From assembly GCF_000212735.1 (NCBI RefSeq), contig NC_015510.1:6449001-6513000 (forward strand): a stretch of 64,000 nucleotides of DNA, given 5' to 3'. Source of the stretch: Haliscomenobacter hydrossis DSM 1100 (GTDB taxonomy: Bacteria; Bacteroidota; Bacteroidia; Chitinophagales; Saprospiraceae). Shown here piece by piece: positions 15,116 through 27,413 of the stretch. The notes beneath the pieces were generated by a model. That model was not told the DNA's origin and did no database searches. It was given only the letters and a program-made list of their open reading frames with translations. The translations under genes were made by a program, and so were the position numbers. Position 1 is the stretch's first letter, and each line of letters opens with the position of its first letter.

Positions 15116-18100
15116 GTGATGAAAAACTACACGACCCATAGCCTCATCCTGGCTTTAACCCTTATGGCTTCCATCCTGTTTGGCCAGAGCCCCTATGTCC
15201 GGTTTTTCCGCCTCCATCCAACGGAAGCCGATTATTTGTACCACCATCCCTCCAAAAAGCCCGACTCCACTTTTTTCCATACCTCCATCAGTTCAACCCA
15301 GGCCGAACATGAAATTGGGCATTACCTGAAAGTCAGCCCCTTCGGAGAATCCGCCTATGTGGCCCTTTATACCAACAGCCCAATTCGAGTACAGGTACTC
15401 AACAACCGCCATGACCTGTCCATTTTGGTGAAAGACACCTTGGGGCAAAACCTGTCATCCGCCGAGGTGTTTTTAGACCAGAAAAAGATCCGCTACGATC
15501 CAGTCACCGAAAGTTTTCACTGCAAGCGTTCGCCCAAAACGGGGGTATTGAAAGTGCGCATACCCAGCCACAGTACGTACTATGAATTGGAACGTCAAGG
15601 TCGAAAAATACCCATCCTGGCTCCTTATGATCGGTTTGCTTCCACGGCGGTGGGGCGGGTCGTCACCTGGCCACTGCGGGTGCTGAGTACACCTGTACGG
15701 TATGTTGCCCGCAGCATCCGTTCCCGTCACTGGAGTTTGCCCTGGAAATACTGGTTTCCCCGCAACTACAATCGGGAGATGCAAGGATACATTGCTTTGA
15801 GTCAGCCGATTTATCGCATTGGCGACACCTTGAAGATGAAAGCTTATGTGACCGCGCCGGGAGGTCGACCATTGGGTGCAAAACTTGAGCTGAACATCGC
15901 CCAGCGCTGGCCAAAACAAGTGCTGAACAAAACCATTGAACCCGAAAAACCGGGCGTGTACATCTTTGATTGGCCTTTGGCGGATACGCTCGACATTGAT
16001 CGGGATTACTCCATCTCTATCGCGCATCCGGGCCATGAGCGGTGGTCAGACTTATCCCAGCCCTTCCGTTTGGAAGCCTATGAACTGGACGAAATCAAGT
16101 ATGAACTGAACTCGGCGACCACCACGTTTCAACGCGGTGAAAAATGTATCCTTACCCTCAGCGCCAAAACCACCAATGGGCTAAGTGTGCCCGATGCCGA
16201 AGCAGAAATATTTCTGCTGGCGGGAGCAATCCATCGTTTTTATGCCGAGCAGGTTGTGGTGCCCGACACCCTCTGGCGCAGCAAAGAAAGCCTGGGCGTA
16301 CGTGGGGAATGGCGCCTGGTTTTGCCCGATTCTCTGTTTCCGGAAGCATCGATGGATATTCGTTGTCATGTTTATTTCAACAACAGCGCTGGTCAACTGG
16401 ATTTTAAAGAAAAAGTAGTCAAGTTTTTAAACCAGTCCGATGTGAAACTCAGCCTGGACAAATTTGAGGTCCTTGCGACCAGTGCCACGGTTATCCCCGA
16501 TTCTTTGCTGTTGGAGGAATATTTCATTGGTGGTGAAAAACACCAAAAACGAGTGCTGTTGCCCACCCGTTTCCCGCTAAATCCCAACGTAAGCTCCTAC
16601 CGGCTTGTGGGTAAAACTCCTGATGCTCAATCTACACTCGATCTACAACAGGAAAATCACCAGGTCACAGCGGAAGGCAATCGCAGCAATGACTCCATCC
16701 AGCTACAGATCCAGAATCCACGTCGTTTGCCCCTTTGGTACCAAATCAAAACTGGTAATGACTTGGTAGAAGAAGGGTTAACGAAGGATTCCTCGTGGCT
16801 GTGGCAACGCCGAGATGTGAGCGCTAGTGCCTACCATTTGTATTACCAATACCTCTGGGCGGGTGAAATTTATAATCAAAACGAGGAATTTCGCCATTAC
16901 AGCAAAGCCCTTTCCATCGAACTGGAAGGCCCGGATCGCGTCATCCCTGGCCAGGAAAACAGTTATCAAGTGAAGGTAACCCGCAGTTCGGGCCGCCCGG
17001 CCAAAGGTGTAGACCTCAGTGCCGGGGCCATCAATGCCCAATTTGGCCCCCAAACCAGTTACAGCGCCCCCAATATTGGTTTTCGCAAACAACTGTCGCC
17101 CCAGGTGTTCCCCCGTTTTGAGTTGAATACCCTCGATCCGGATTATAATCTACCCATGTCTCGGTTTTTAGTACAAACCTTCCATTTGCAGGATACCTTG
17201 TATTACCAATACCGCTACACCACCCAATTGCTCAGCGAACGACGCGACTCTTCCATACAGCGTGATTCTTTTTACCAAAGCATTGCCCAATTTGCGCCAT
17301 ATGTGGTCAAAGGGGGCAAAATGCAACCCATTTACTTGATTTATGCCAACCGCAAACTGTTGTATTATTACGATACCCAGGACAGTCAGCCCTACAGTTT
17401 TGTCGCCCCAGCGGGGAGCAACAAAATCGTAATCCGCACCAGGGAGCATGAATACATCCTGGATAGCGTACAGTTACGCAAAGGCGAAAAACTGGAATTC
17501 GTCATCAATGAAGATTATTGGCCGAGTGGGCAAAATCCAGTAAAAATTGGTCGCCTTGAAAAACCAAACTATTTCAGCGATGCCGAAAAAAACCTGGTTA
17601 ACCGCAGCATTTTTGCGTTGCATCAAATCCGGGCTGGCGATAGCATTTTTATTTGGGACCATCTCCAAAACATCCACTTCGCGACGTACCAATCCGGAGG
17701 CCATTACCACATTGGGCCTTTTGCCAGTGGGGCAAGCTTGAGCTACGTGAACATCAATCATTTCAAAAAATCCTTTGTGTTTGAGCCTGGCTTCAGCTAT
17801 GATGTTGCCAAAACCCGCGAACGTCTGTACGAGTATAAGGTACTTCCCGATCTAAAAAAACAGCCGCTACTGCCCAAAACCATCCGCCATCCCGCCATCG
17901 GGCAATACAGCATTTCACCCCGCTCGGTGAGGACTTTTTCCCCTCCACGTCGGTCTATCCTTTTTGATAAAATACCCGATAAGGAAGAAAAATTAAGCGG
18001 GAAATATCAATTCGCGTATCCGGTTTCAGGGCTACAACCCGATTCTACGCGCCTTTTATTGGTGCTGATCAGAAATGAGGCCAAAGGCCAAAAATGGACA

Positions 18101-20725
18101 CTGGCTCCTTCCACCCGCCGCATCAACAATCTTCCAGCGGGCATTTACGAGTTATTGCTCTTCAGTGAAACTGAAGCCGTATTCCGCAAAAACATCCAGA
18201 TTCACCGCGATACCTTGCTTTTTGAAGATTTATCCAACATCCGCTTCAGCAAAGTTGACAGCCTCTTGCCCTCCATTTTGGGCCAAAATTACGTGCCGAT
18301 CCAGCCAGTGAATAGTACAAGCTCCATCAACAATACCTACAATGGTAGAACGCAACTCCTCCGGGGCCGCATCCTGGATGACAGCGGCGAGCCCTTGATC
18401 GGGGCTGCGGTGATGGTAAAAGGCACCAGCATTGGTGCAGTGACCGATATTGATGGCTACTATAGCTTACCGGTGCCGTTCGGTGCTTATACGCTGGTGA
18501 CCAGTTATACAGGTTTCTCTACTCAGGAAATTGACTATGATGCTGGTCGCCGCTATGGGTCTACCGATTTTACCTTGAATGCAAGTGAAAACCAGTTGTC
18601 GGAAGTAGTAGTGACGGGTTACGGTACGATGCGCACTAAAAACCTGTCGGGAACGGTTGCGCTAACGGCAGGAAACGTTGCAGGAATAGTTGCCGGGGTA
18701 AATGTGAGAGGATCAAGATCAGGAACCGAATACTATTTGGACGGCGTTAGAATTGGAGCTGGCAAATCGATGGACACCATTCTTAGTTACGCCGGAATCC
18801 GCAGCAGTTTTCACGACCATGCTTTCTGGCAACCCCGCCTGCGCAGCAACCGCTATGGCGAAGCCCAATTCAAGGTCAAATTCCCCGACGACATCACCAA
18901 TTGGAAAACCTTTGTGATCGGGGCTGATAAAAACCGCCAGGCCGGCTTGTACACCGGGAACATCCAATCCTACAAGCCACTGATGGCACAATTGAATCTG
19001 CCGCGTTTTTTGGTACACGGGGATCGTACCACTCTCAATGGCAAGGTGCTCAATTATACAAATGACACCTTTGCCCTGCGCACCCATTTCCAGGCAGCGG
19101 ATCAGCGCATTTACGAAAAACAAAATCAGGTAAAAGAAGGCTTGGTGGAGAAATCGGAGTATCAAGCCCCCAGCCATGGCGACTCCCTGCAATTTCGTTA
19201 TGCCCTCGAAACCGCCCAGGGGTATATCGACGGCGAACAGCGCAAAATTCCACTTTTGCCCATCGGCACCCTGGAAGCAGATGGCGTGTTTTTGTTGATC
19301 GAGCGCGATACGGTTTTGAATTTTGGCGATAAAATCGGGCAGATTAAGTTTCGGGCACAACCCAGTACGCTGCCCCTTTTGTTGGAAGACCTCCAGTACC
19401 TGCGCGACTACCCCTACGCCTGCAATGAACAAACCGCCAGCAAATTGATTGGACTTTTGAGCGAAAAACAAATCCGGCAATCGCTCAATCAAACCTTTAC
19501 AGGCGAAAAAATGATTCGGGAGGCGGTGACCCGGCTGGGAAAAGCTCAAAATGCCGATGGTTCCTGGGGTTGGTGGCCCAATGGCCCGGCCAATGTGTGG
19601 ATGAGCAATTACGTGCTGCGCGCTTTGAGCAGCGCCCAACAAGCCGGATTCTCCAACCCTGCCCTGGAATCAGGCCTACGCTGGCTGAGCAGTCAGTGGC
19701 CTTCGCAAAGAGAAACTACGCGCCTGAAAAGTTTACAAACCCTCTTGTTGGCTGGCCAAAAGATCGACTCTACCGGGTTACGCGACAGCCTGGCCAAGCC
19801 CCAAAAATTACTTTGTGATCGTTTGCTGAGTGCATGGATTCAGCAAGAGCTTGGCTATAAACCAGCCCTGGATACGCTCTTCAAATACCGCAAACTGGAT
19901 ACCCACGGAGGTGCTTTCTGGGAGGAAAACGCAGCCCAGCATTGGACTTACCACTGGAACAACAACCGCATCGCCAATACCCTCCTGGCTTATGAAATTG
20001 CCAAAAAAGCGGGTTTGACTGAAGAAATCAAACGCATCCGCTTGCATCTTTTGGCCAGACGAGGGTATACCCACCACGGCATGCGCCTGGGCAACGGTTG
20101 GCGCAACACCCTGGAAGTTGCATCCGTCATAAAAACCATTTTACCCGAGCTCGCGCAAGGCAATAGCCTCCACGTGGGTTCACTGCAACTTTCAGGAGCA
20201 TTGGAAGGTACGGTGGACAAGCAGGTGCTCGAAGCCACCTTTACTGCCAACAGCCCCCTCAAACTCTCGGTGAAGGGTTCTGGGCCGTTTTTCTGTACGG
20301 CCTATCAGGAATTTTGGAATACCAATCCTACGCCCAAAGCCGACCTTTTTGCTGTAAGCAGTCACCTGGAAGAGGCCGGAGAACCCATCAAAACCTTACA
20401 ATTTGGCAAAGCCGCCCAACTGGTGGCCGAAGTGGACGTCAAACAGGAGGGCCAATACGTGATGATCGAAATCCCGATTCCTGCCGGTTGTTCCTACGGC
20501 GAAAAAAGCAATGGCTATCGTTTCCCTGAAGTGCACCGCGAATATTTTGCCGAAAAAGTGAGTATCTTTTGTGAAAATTTGCCAGTGGGGAAACACCGGT
20601 TTGTGGTCAATCTGGAACCGCGATTTAGTGGAACCTACACCTTGAACCCGCTGCGCGTAGAGGAAATGTATTTTCCGGTGTTGTATGGAAGGAATAGTGT
20701 GGAAACGCTAAAAATCCGGCCATAA
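15116..20725 (+). CDS. Giant alpha-2-macroglobulin-family protein with embedded carboxypeptidase-regulatory/plug-like segment
   Basis: 1869 aa. Signal peptide 1-24 (ILFGQ). An MG2-like domain starts near residue 222 (YIALSQPIYRIGDTLKMKAYV). Near 1080-1140 there is a carboxypeptidase-regulatory repeat (RGRILDDSGEPLIGAA, DIDGYYSLPV), followed to ~1218 by a short TonB-plug-like stretch (EVVVTGYGTMRTKNLSG, VNVRGSRSGTEYYLDGVRI). The A2M core follows (HAFWQPRLRSNRYGEAQFKVKFPDD, ~1235-1265), the thioester motif CNEQ (Cys1436), the alpha/alpha-toroid (WGWWPNGPANVWMSNY) and a receptor-binding-like end. Bacterial A2Ms trap proteases in the envelope. The intact CxEQ suggests a working thioester; the SusC-like insertion is the odd part. 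Confidence 0.85.
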   Translation: MMKNYTTHSLILALTLMASILFGQSPYVRFFRLHPTEADYLYHHPSKKPDSTFFHTSISSTQAEHEIGHYLKVSPFGESAYVALYTNSPIRVQVLNNRHDLSILVKDTLGQNLSSAEVFLDQKKIRYDPVTESFHCKRSPKTGVLKVRIPSHSTYYELERQGRKIPILAPYDRFASTAVGRVVTWPLRVLSTPVRYVARSIRSRHWSLPWKYWFPRNYNREMQGYIALSQPIYRIGDTLKMKAYVTAPGGRPLGAKLELNIAQRWPKQVLNKTIEPEKPGVYIFDWPLADTLDIDRDYSISIAHPGHERWSDLSQPFRLEAYELDEIKYELNSATTTFQRGEKCILTLSAKTTNGLSVPDAEAEIFLLAGAIHRFYAEQVVVPDTLWRSKESLGVRGEWRLVLPDSLFPEASMDIRCHVYFNNSAGQLDFKEKVVKFLNQSDVKLSLDKFEVLATSATVIPDSLLLEEYFIGGEKHQKRVLLPTRFPLNPNVSSYRLVGKTPDAQSTLDLQQENHQVTAEGNRSNDSIQLQIQNPRRLPLWYQIKTGNDLVEEGLTKDSSWLWQRRDVSASAYHLYYQYLWAGEIYNQNEEFRHYSKALSIELEGPDRVIPGQENSYQVKVTRSSGRPAKGVDLSAGAINAQFGPQTSYSAPNIGFRKQLSPQVFPRFELNTLDPDYNLPMSRFLVQTFHLQDTLYYQYRYTTQLLSERRDSSIQRDSFYQSIAQFAPYVVKGGKMQPIYLIYANRKLLYYYDTQDSQPYSFVAPAGSNKIVIRTREHEYILDSVQLRKGEKLEFVINEDYWPSGQNPVKIGRLEKPNYFSDAEKNLVNRSIFALHQIRAGDSIFIWDHLQNIHFATYQSGGHYHIGPFASGASLSYVNINHFKKSFVFEPGFSYDVAKTRERLYEYKVLPDLKKQPLLPKTIRHPAIGQYSISPRSVRTFSPPRRSILFDKIPDKEEKLSGKYQFAYPVSGLQPDSTRLLLVLIRNEAKGQKWTLAPSTRRINNLPAGIYELLLFSETEAVFRKNIQIHRDTLLFEDLSNIRFSKVDSLLPSILGQNYVPIQPVNSTSSINNTYNGRTQLLRGRILDDSGEPLIGAAVMVKGTSIGAVTDIDGYYSLPVPFGAYTLVTSYTGFSTQEIDYDAGRRYGSTDFTLNASENQLSEVVVTGYGTMRTKNLSGTVALTAGNVAGIVAGVNVRGSRSGTEYYLDGVRIGAGKSMDTILSYAGIRSSFHDHAFWQPRLRSNRYGEAQFKVKFPDDITNWKTFVIGADKNRQAGLYTGNIQSYKPLMAQLNLPRFLVHGDRTTLNGKVLNYTNDTFALRTHFQAADQRIYEKQNQVKEGLVEKSEYQAPSHGDSLQFRYALETAQGYIDGEQRKIPLLPIGTLEADGVFLLIERDTVLNFGDKIGQIKFRAQPSTLPLLLEDLQYLRDYPYACNEQTASKLIGLLSEKQIRQSLNQTFTGEKMIREAVTRLGKAQNADGSWGWWPNGPANVWMSNYVLRALSSAQQAGFSNPALESGLRWLSSQWPSQRETTRLKSLQTLLLAGQKIDSTGLRDSLAKPQKLLCDRLLSAWIQQELGYKPALDTLFKYRKLDTHGGAFWEENAAQHWTYHWNNNRIANTLLAYEIAKKAGLTEEIKRIRLHLLARRGYTHHGMRLGNGWRNTLEVASVIKTILPELAQGNSLHVGSLQLSGALEGTVDKQVLEATFTANSPLKLSVKGSGPFFCTAYQEFWNTNPTPKADLFAVSSHLEEAGEPIKTLQFGKAAQLVAEVDVKQEGQYVMIEIPIPAGCSYGEKSNGYRFPEVHREYFAEKVSIFCENLPVGKHRFVVNLEPRFSGTYTLNPLRVEEMYFPVLYGRNSVETLKIRP

Positions 20726-20753
20726 ATTTTGATCAAATTGGACAATTATTCAT

Positions 20754-21365
20754 ATGGACTTACATGTTGCAGGGACGCTGCTCATCGAGCAGATTCGCCA
20801 AACCAGTGTGCTGGAGTGGACTGCGGTGGCTTTTGGCGTGAGCCAAGTACTGCTGGCCCGCAAAAACAACATTTTGCTGTATCCCACCGGGATCATTAGT
20901 GTTTTTTATGCTTCCATCGTGCTGTTCCAGTCCAGGCTATATGCGGAGACCCTTTTGCAAGGGTATTACCTAATCATGAGCATCTATGGTTGGGCCAATT
21001 GGAAAAACCGCTCCGCTTCCGGGGCCTCCAAAATCACCCGCAGCAGCTCCCGGGAAAAATGGATTACCTGGGCCATTGCTGGTGTAGGCTGGGGATTGCT
21101 GTATTGGATTCTCCGCAGCTACACGGATTCGGATGTGCCGCTGTTGGATGCTTTTGTATCCTCCACCGCCTGGGCGGGCATGTGGCTGTTGGCCAAACGC
21201 AAACTCGAAAACTGGATCTGGCTCAATGTTTCTAATCTGGTGGCTATTCCGCTCCTGCTGTTCAAGGAACTGTTGATGTTTTCCATTTTGACCCTATTCC
21301 TGTTTGTGGTGGCGATTTTTGGGTATTTGGATTGGAAAAGAACACTGGATGTTGCGGATGAATGA
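20754..21365 (+). CDS. pnuC: PnuC-family nicotinamide mononucleotide/riboside transporter
   Basis: 203 aa, seven predicted hydrophobic segments. PnuC hallmarks: LEWTAVAFGVSQVLLARKNN, LLYPTGIISVFYA, LYAETLLQGYYLIMSIYGWANWKN, and the later WLLAKRKLENWIWL. PnuC proteins facilitate uptake of nicotinamide riboside and related B-vitamin precursors, driven by intracellular phosphorylation. Starts 28 bp after the A2M gene, so it is probably co-transcribed although unrelated in function. The substrate (nicotinamide riboside versus thiamine-type) cannot be fixed from sequence. Confidence 0.8.
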   Translation: MDLHVAGTLLIEQIRQTSVLEWTAVAFGVSQVLLARKNNILLYPTGIISVFYASIVLFQSRLYAETLLQGYYLIMSIYGWANWKNRSASGASKITRSSSREKWITWAIAGVGWGLLYWILRSYTDSDVPLLDAFVSSTAWAGMWLLAKRKLENWIWLNVSNLVAIPLLLFKELLMFSILTLFLFVVAIFGYLDWKRTLDVADE

Positions 21366-21557
21366 CTTCGGTGCTTTTGATCCTGCGCTGGTTGCGCCAG
21401 GAGAGCAACTCCGATACAATTCCGTATGAATGGCTGGAGCTGTTAAAAATCTTTTTTAATTATTTTTCTTCATATCAGAAAGAACAAAAATTGATTTTTT
21501 ACTTTTGTCAACAATGCACCTAAGTAGTAGCTTAAGGTTCCTTTATATTCAAGCTGA

Positions 21558-21589
21558 TTTGCTAAAGCAGTATTTAGATCGTATCTTAT
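21558..21589 (+). promoter_or_regulatory. Candidate Bacteroidota promoter for the EAD-Hsp70 gene
   Basis: TTTG at 21558-21561 and TATCTTAT at 21582-21589 are separated by 20 nt, close to the TTTG-N19-TAnnTTTG consensus, and end 16 bp before the ATG at 21606. A better -7 box alone (TACTTTTG, 21500-21507) lies further upstream without a clear -33 partner. Neither is certain. Confidence 0.3.
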
Positions 21590-21605
21590 ATTAACCCTTG
21601 CGTTT

Positions 21606-24425
21606 ATGAACACCACCCTAGAAAGCATTAAAGAACTCATTTCAAAAGGGCTTACCCTAGAGGCAATTCAAGCCTTGCGGATTTATCCAAATATCACCAG
21701 TTTTGCAGATAACATTATTTTGTATTCAGCCCGTTTGTATGATGCGGACGAAGCAAAACGCAAAGACATCATCAGTACGGACAAGTATCTAAGGTTAAAA
21801 AACCAAATCAACAATCACCTTCTTGAGATAATTAATACTTTAAAAAAGGACCAAAACTCCCAAAGCACGGATACCTTGCAATACGGAGATGAGTATATAA
21901 AAATGAACCATGAGCGTTGGCAAGAACAGACTATTGATGGAGAATTGACCAAATTGGTGCAAGAATTATTGGATAAGGAAAAGCAAAATTTTGAGATCAA
22001 AGAAGCAAAATTACGTGCCGAGTTTAAGCATGAAATCGAGGTTTTGAGTGGTAAAATCTCCACTGAACTAATCAGGCTTAACAACTTGTTTCCTACCTCC
22101 AAATTTAAACAAGATATTCCTGATTCCACATTTGTGGGGATTGATTTTGGCACTTCAAACACCATTGTAAGTTTCCTCTGCTACTATAAAGATCGTAAAG
22201 ACTTCAACATAACCCTGCCCCAGACCATTGAGCTTCCATTTCACAAGCCAAAGCAGGTTGAAGAATTCATCATCCCCAGTGCCATCTATTACAATGAAGA
22301 AAACAAACAAATTTATTACGGGATTGATGCAAAAGGGCAAAACAAGACAGACCACATTGAAGGAAAAAACTACTGGTCATCCTTTAAAACCCGATTAGGG
22401 ATAGACGAGGGAGGTATCTTTTATAATTCCTTGTTAAAAGGACATTCCACTACTACTATCGTCAACCCTACCCAAGCTGCCGAAGCATTTTTGTTATGGT
22501 TGAAAACCCAATTGGAAACCTACATCGCAGAAAATAGGTTACCTCAAAACGTTTATTATACGGTAAGTATACCCGCCTCTTTTAACTCAAACAAACGCGA
22601 GGCATATTTAAATATTTTGAAAAAAATCGGAATTGAAATCAATAGTACAGTTTTAATTGATGAGCCGAATGCTGCTTTTTTACATTGTTTGATCTCACTG
22701 CCTAAAGAGAAGATCAAAGCGCTACAGCGGCAACATATTTTAGTATTCGACTTTGGGGCTGGCACCTGTGACATCTCAATTGTGGAATTTTGGGAACAAT
22801 CGAGTGGCATTATTCACTCCAAAAATTACTCCACATCGTCTGATAATTTGTTGGGTGGAGACAATATCGATTTCAAAATAGCGGAAGATATACTGTATGA
22901 TTACTTCCTTGAACAAACAAAAAATCAGGATAAATACATTACCCAGGAGCAAAAGCAAGCTATTCTTAATGGGCTCAAAGAAGTTGCCGAGCAGTTAAAA
23001 ATTGCCGCGTGCAATCGACTGAACAAAAAGCCTTCGCTTAAAAACACGGAGAATAGTGTGGCTACAGATGAAAAGGTGGTCATAGAATTCAAGGGCAAAG
23101 CCTATAACCTGGCTGAATTCGAACTTTCTTTTTCCGATTTCGATGCCATCATGAATATTTTTTGTGCGAAATCCAACAAGGAGAGCAACATCTTTTTGCC
23201 TATTGAAGCTGCGTTACAAAATGCGAAGATGCTGCCAAGTGACATTGACTACGTGTTGCTGATTGGAGGTTCTTGTAAAAACCCCTATATAAAAACGGCA
23301 CTTGACGAGTTTTTTACCGAAGCGGAGCTCATCGAACCCGAAAACTTACAAACCCAGGTTTCCAAGGGAACTGCCCTCAACACTGCCCTGATTTATGGCT
23401 TGGGTACCAATGTGATGGACCCGGTAGTGAGTGAAAGCATCAGTTTTCAGATGTTTGATGGCGGGTTTGTAACCTTGATTGAGGCAGGTACCTCTATCCC
23501 ATCGAAGGATTTTCGTTTGACTGGCTTCAGTGTGTTGGAATCGGATCAAACTCAAATTGAAATTCCCATTTATGCATCTGGAACTCAAAAAATGCTGGCC
23601 AATCATCGAATCATTGGAAAATTTTCTATTGAAGATACTTTTGATTTAGTGGTAAAGGTAGACCACAACAAAACCATCCATTTGGATGTGTATCAAACCA
23701 AGCAGGGGGCCACAAGTACAAAGATCGAATCCATCAGCTTCATGCCTTATTCTTCCCTTATTTTGTCACCTTACCGAAGACAAGTAAAAAATTTGGAAAG
23801 AAAGCTGTTTGAATTGCTTGCACAGGGATTGGATCATTCAAACTATAATGTGAAGAGCATTGTAAGAGAGATTGCAGACTTACACGAATCGCATAAGAGT
23901 CATCAGGAATCCTTGGATATTTTTCTTAATTATGCTCCAACTAACTACGCTAACATTGCTTATTACGCTGAAAAAGCATTTCAATACAAATTGTCATCAG
24001 AATATACAAAAAAAGCATATGAAAATGATAAAGACGGTGTGAGTGCATACAATTATGCAAATGAATTCGCCAAAACTTCCGTGGAATACCAAAAACTAAT
24101 GAAAGAATCTGCAGATTTTGGCTATTTATCAGGTCTATATGAGTACGGCATCATCCTTCATCAAACAGGTCATAAACAGGAAGGGGATGTATACATTCAA
24201 AAAGCATTCGAGAAGCTTCAAACAAAATTTATCAATAACCCTAAAAACTTAATGCCATGGGAATATATACGGCTGCTAAAAATGGCAAAATACCTTAAAG
24301 AAGATGAAAAAGTAGCTGAAATAGAAAAAATAATCAAAGAATTAGAAAAAGAAAGAGCTAGGGAAAGAAACATCGTGAACGAACGAAATTTTTTAGGAAA
24401 AAAATCAGCTCTGGAAGATATTTGA
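21606..24425 (+). CDS. EAD-like adaptor fused to Hsp70-type ATPase with C-terminal TPR/Sel1-like repeats
   Basis: 939 aa. Residues 1-~80 (LESIKELISKGLTLEAIQAL..., LYSARLYDADEAKRKDIIS..., LKNQINNHLLEIINTL) match the pattern of the EAD-like end of the CHAT protease at 9516-10442. A coiled coil follows (~105-165). The Hsp70 nucleotide domain has phosphate-1 FVGIDFGTSNT (176-186), phosphate-2 VFDFGAGTCD (380-389) and adenosine motif LLIGGSCKNP (~551-560). A beta-rich region follows (~600-720). From ~750 to 900 there are TPR/Sel1-like helices (YYAEKAFQYKLSSEYTKKAY, SGLYEYGIILHQTGHKQEG). Likely an ATP-controlled sensor or scaffold that could recruit EAD-bearing effectors (inference). A promoter-like region precedes it and no operon partner is adjacent. 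Confidence 0.8.
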   Translation: MNTTLESIKELISKGLTLEAIQALRIYPNITSFADNIILYSARLYDADEAKRKDIISTDKYLRLKNQINNHLLEIINTLKKDQNSQSTDTLQYGDEYIKMNHERWQEQTIDGELTKLVQELLDKEKQNFEIKEAKLRAEFKHEIEVLSGKISTELIRLNNLFPTSKFKQDIPDSTFVGIDFGTSNTIVSFLCYYKDRKDFNITLPQTIELPFHKPKQVEEFIIPSAIYYNEENKQIYYGIDAKGQNKTDHIEGKNYWSSFKTRLGIDEGGIFYNSLLKGHSTTTIVNPTQAAEAFLLWLKTQLETYIAENRLPQNVYYTVSIPASFNSNKREAYLNILKKIGIEINSTVLIDEPNAAFLHCLISLPKEKIKALQRQHILVFDFGAGTCDISIVEFWEQSSGIIHSKNYSTSSDNLLGGDNIDFKIAEDILYDYFLEQTKNQDKYITQEQKQAILNGLKEVAEQLKIAACNRLNKKPSLKNTENSVATDEKVVIEFKGKAYNLAEFELSFSDFDAIMNIFCAKSNKESNIFLPIEAALQNAKMLPSDIDYVLLIGGSCKNPYIKTALDEFFTEAELIEPENLQTQVSKGTALNTALIYGLGTNVMDPVVSESISFQMFDGGFVTLIEAGTSIPSKDFRLTGFSVLESDQTQIEIPIYASGTQKMLANHRIIGKFSIEDTFDLVVKVDHNKTIHLDVYQTKQGATSTKIESISFMPYSSLILSPYRRQVKNLERKLFELLAQGLDHSNYNVKSIVREIADLHESHKSHQESLDIFLNYAPTNYANIAYYAEKAFQYKLSSEYTKKAYENDKDGVSAYNYANEFAKTSVEYQKLMKESADFGYLSGLYEYGIILHQTGHKQEGDVYIQKAFEKLQTKFINNPKNLMPWEYIRLLKMAKYLKEDEKVAEIEKIIKELEKERARERNIVNERNFLGKKSALEDI

Positions 24426-27332
<2,907 letters not shown>

Positions 27333-27370
27333 AGAATAGCCGCAAGGCTGATGATAGTATTACAATTCAA

Positions 27371-27413
27371 CAGAGAGCGGTGGTCTGGTAACGGGTCACC
27401 GCTCTCTGCTTTT
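27371..27413. terminator. Terminator hairpin between convergent katG and DUF1801 genes
   Basis: CAGAGAGCGGTG and CACCGCTCTCTG form a 12-bp perfect stem with a 14-nt loop, followed on the plus strand by CTTTTCACT. It lies 38 bp after the katG stop and abuts the stop of the opposing DUF1801 gene, so it probably terminates katG and may work in both directions. Confidence 0.65.

Noticed and set aside
18719-19642. 307-aa minus-strand ORF inside the alpha-2-macroglobulin gene
   Set aside because: Antisense of a clearly coding region with intact A2M motifs; no family similarity.
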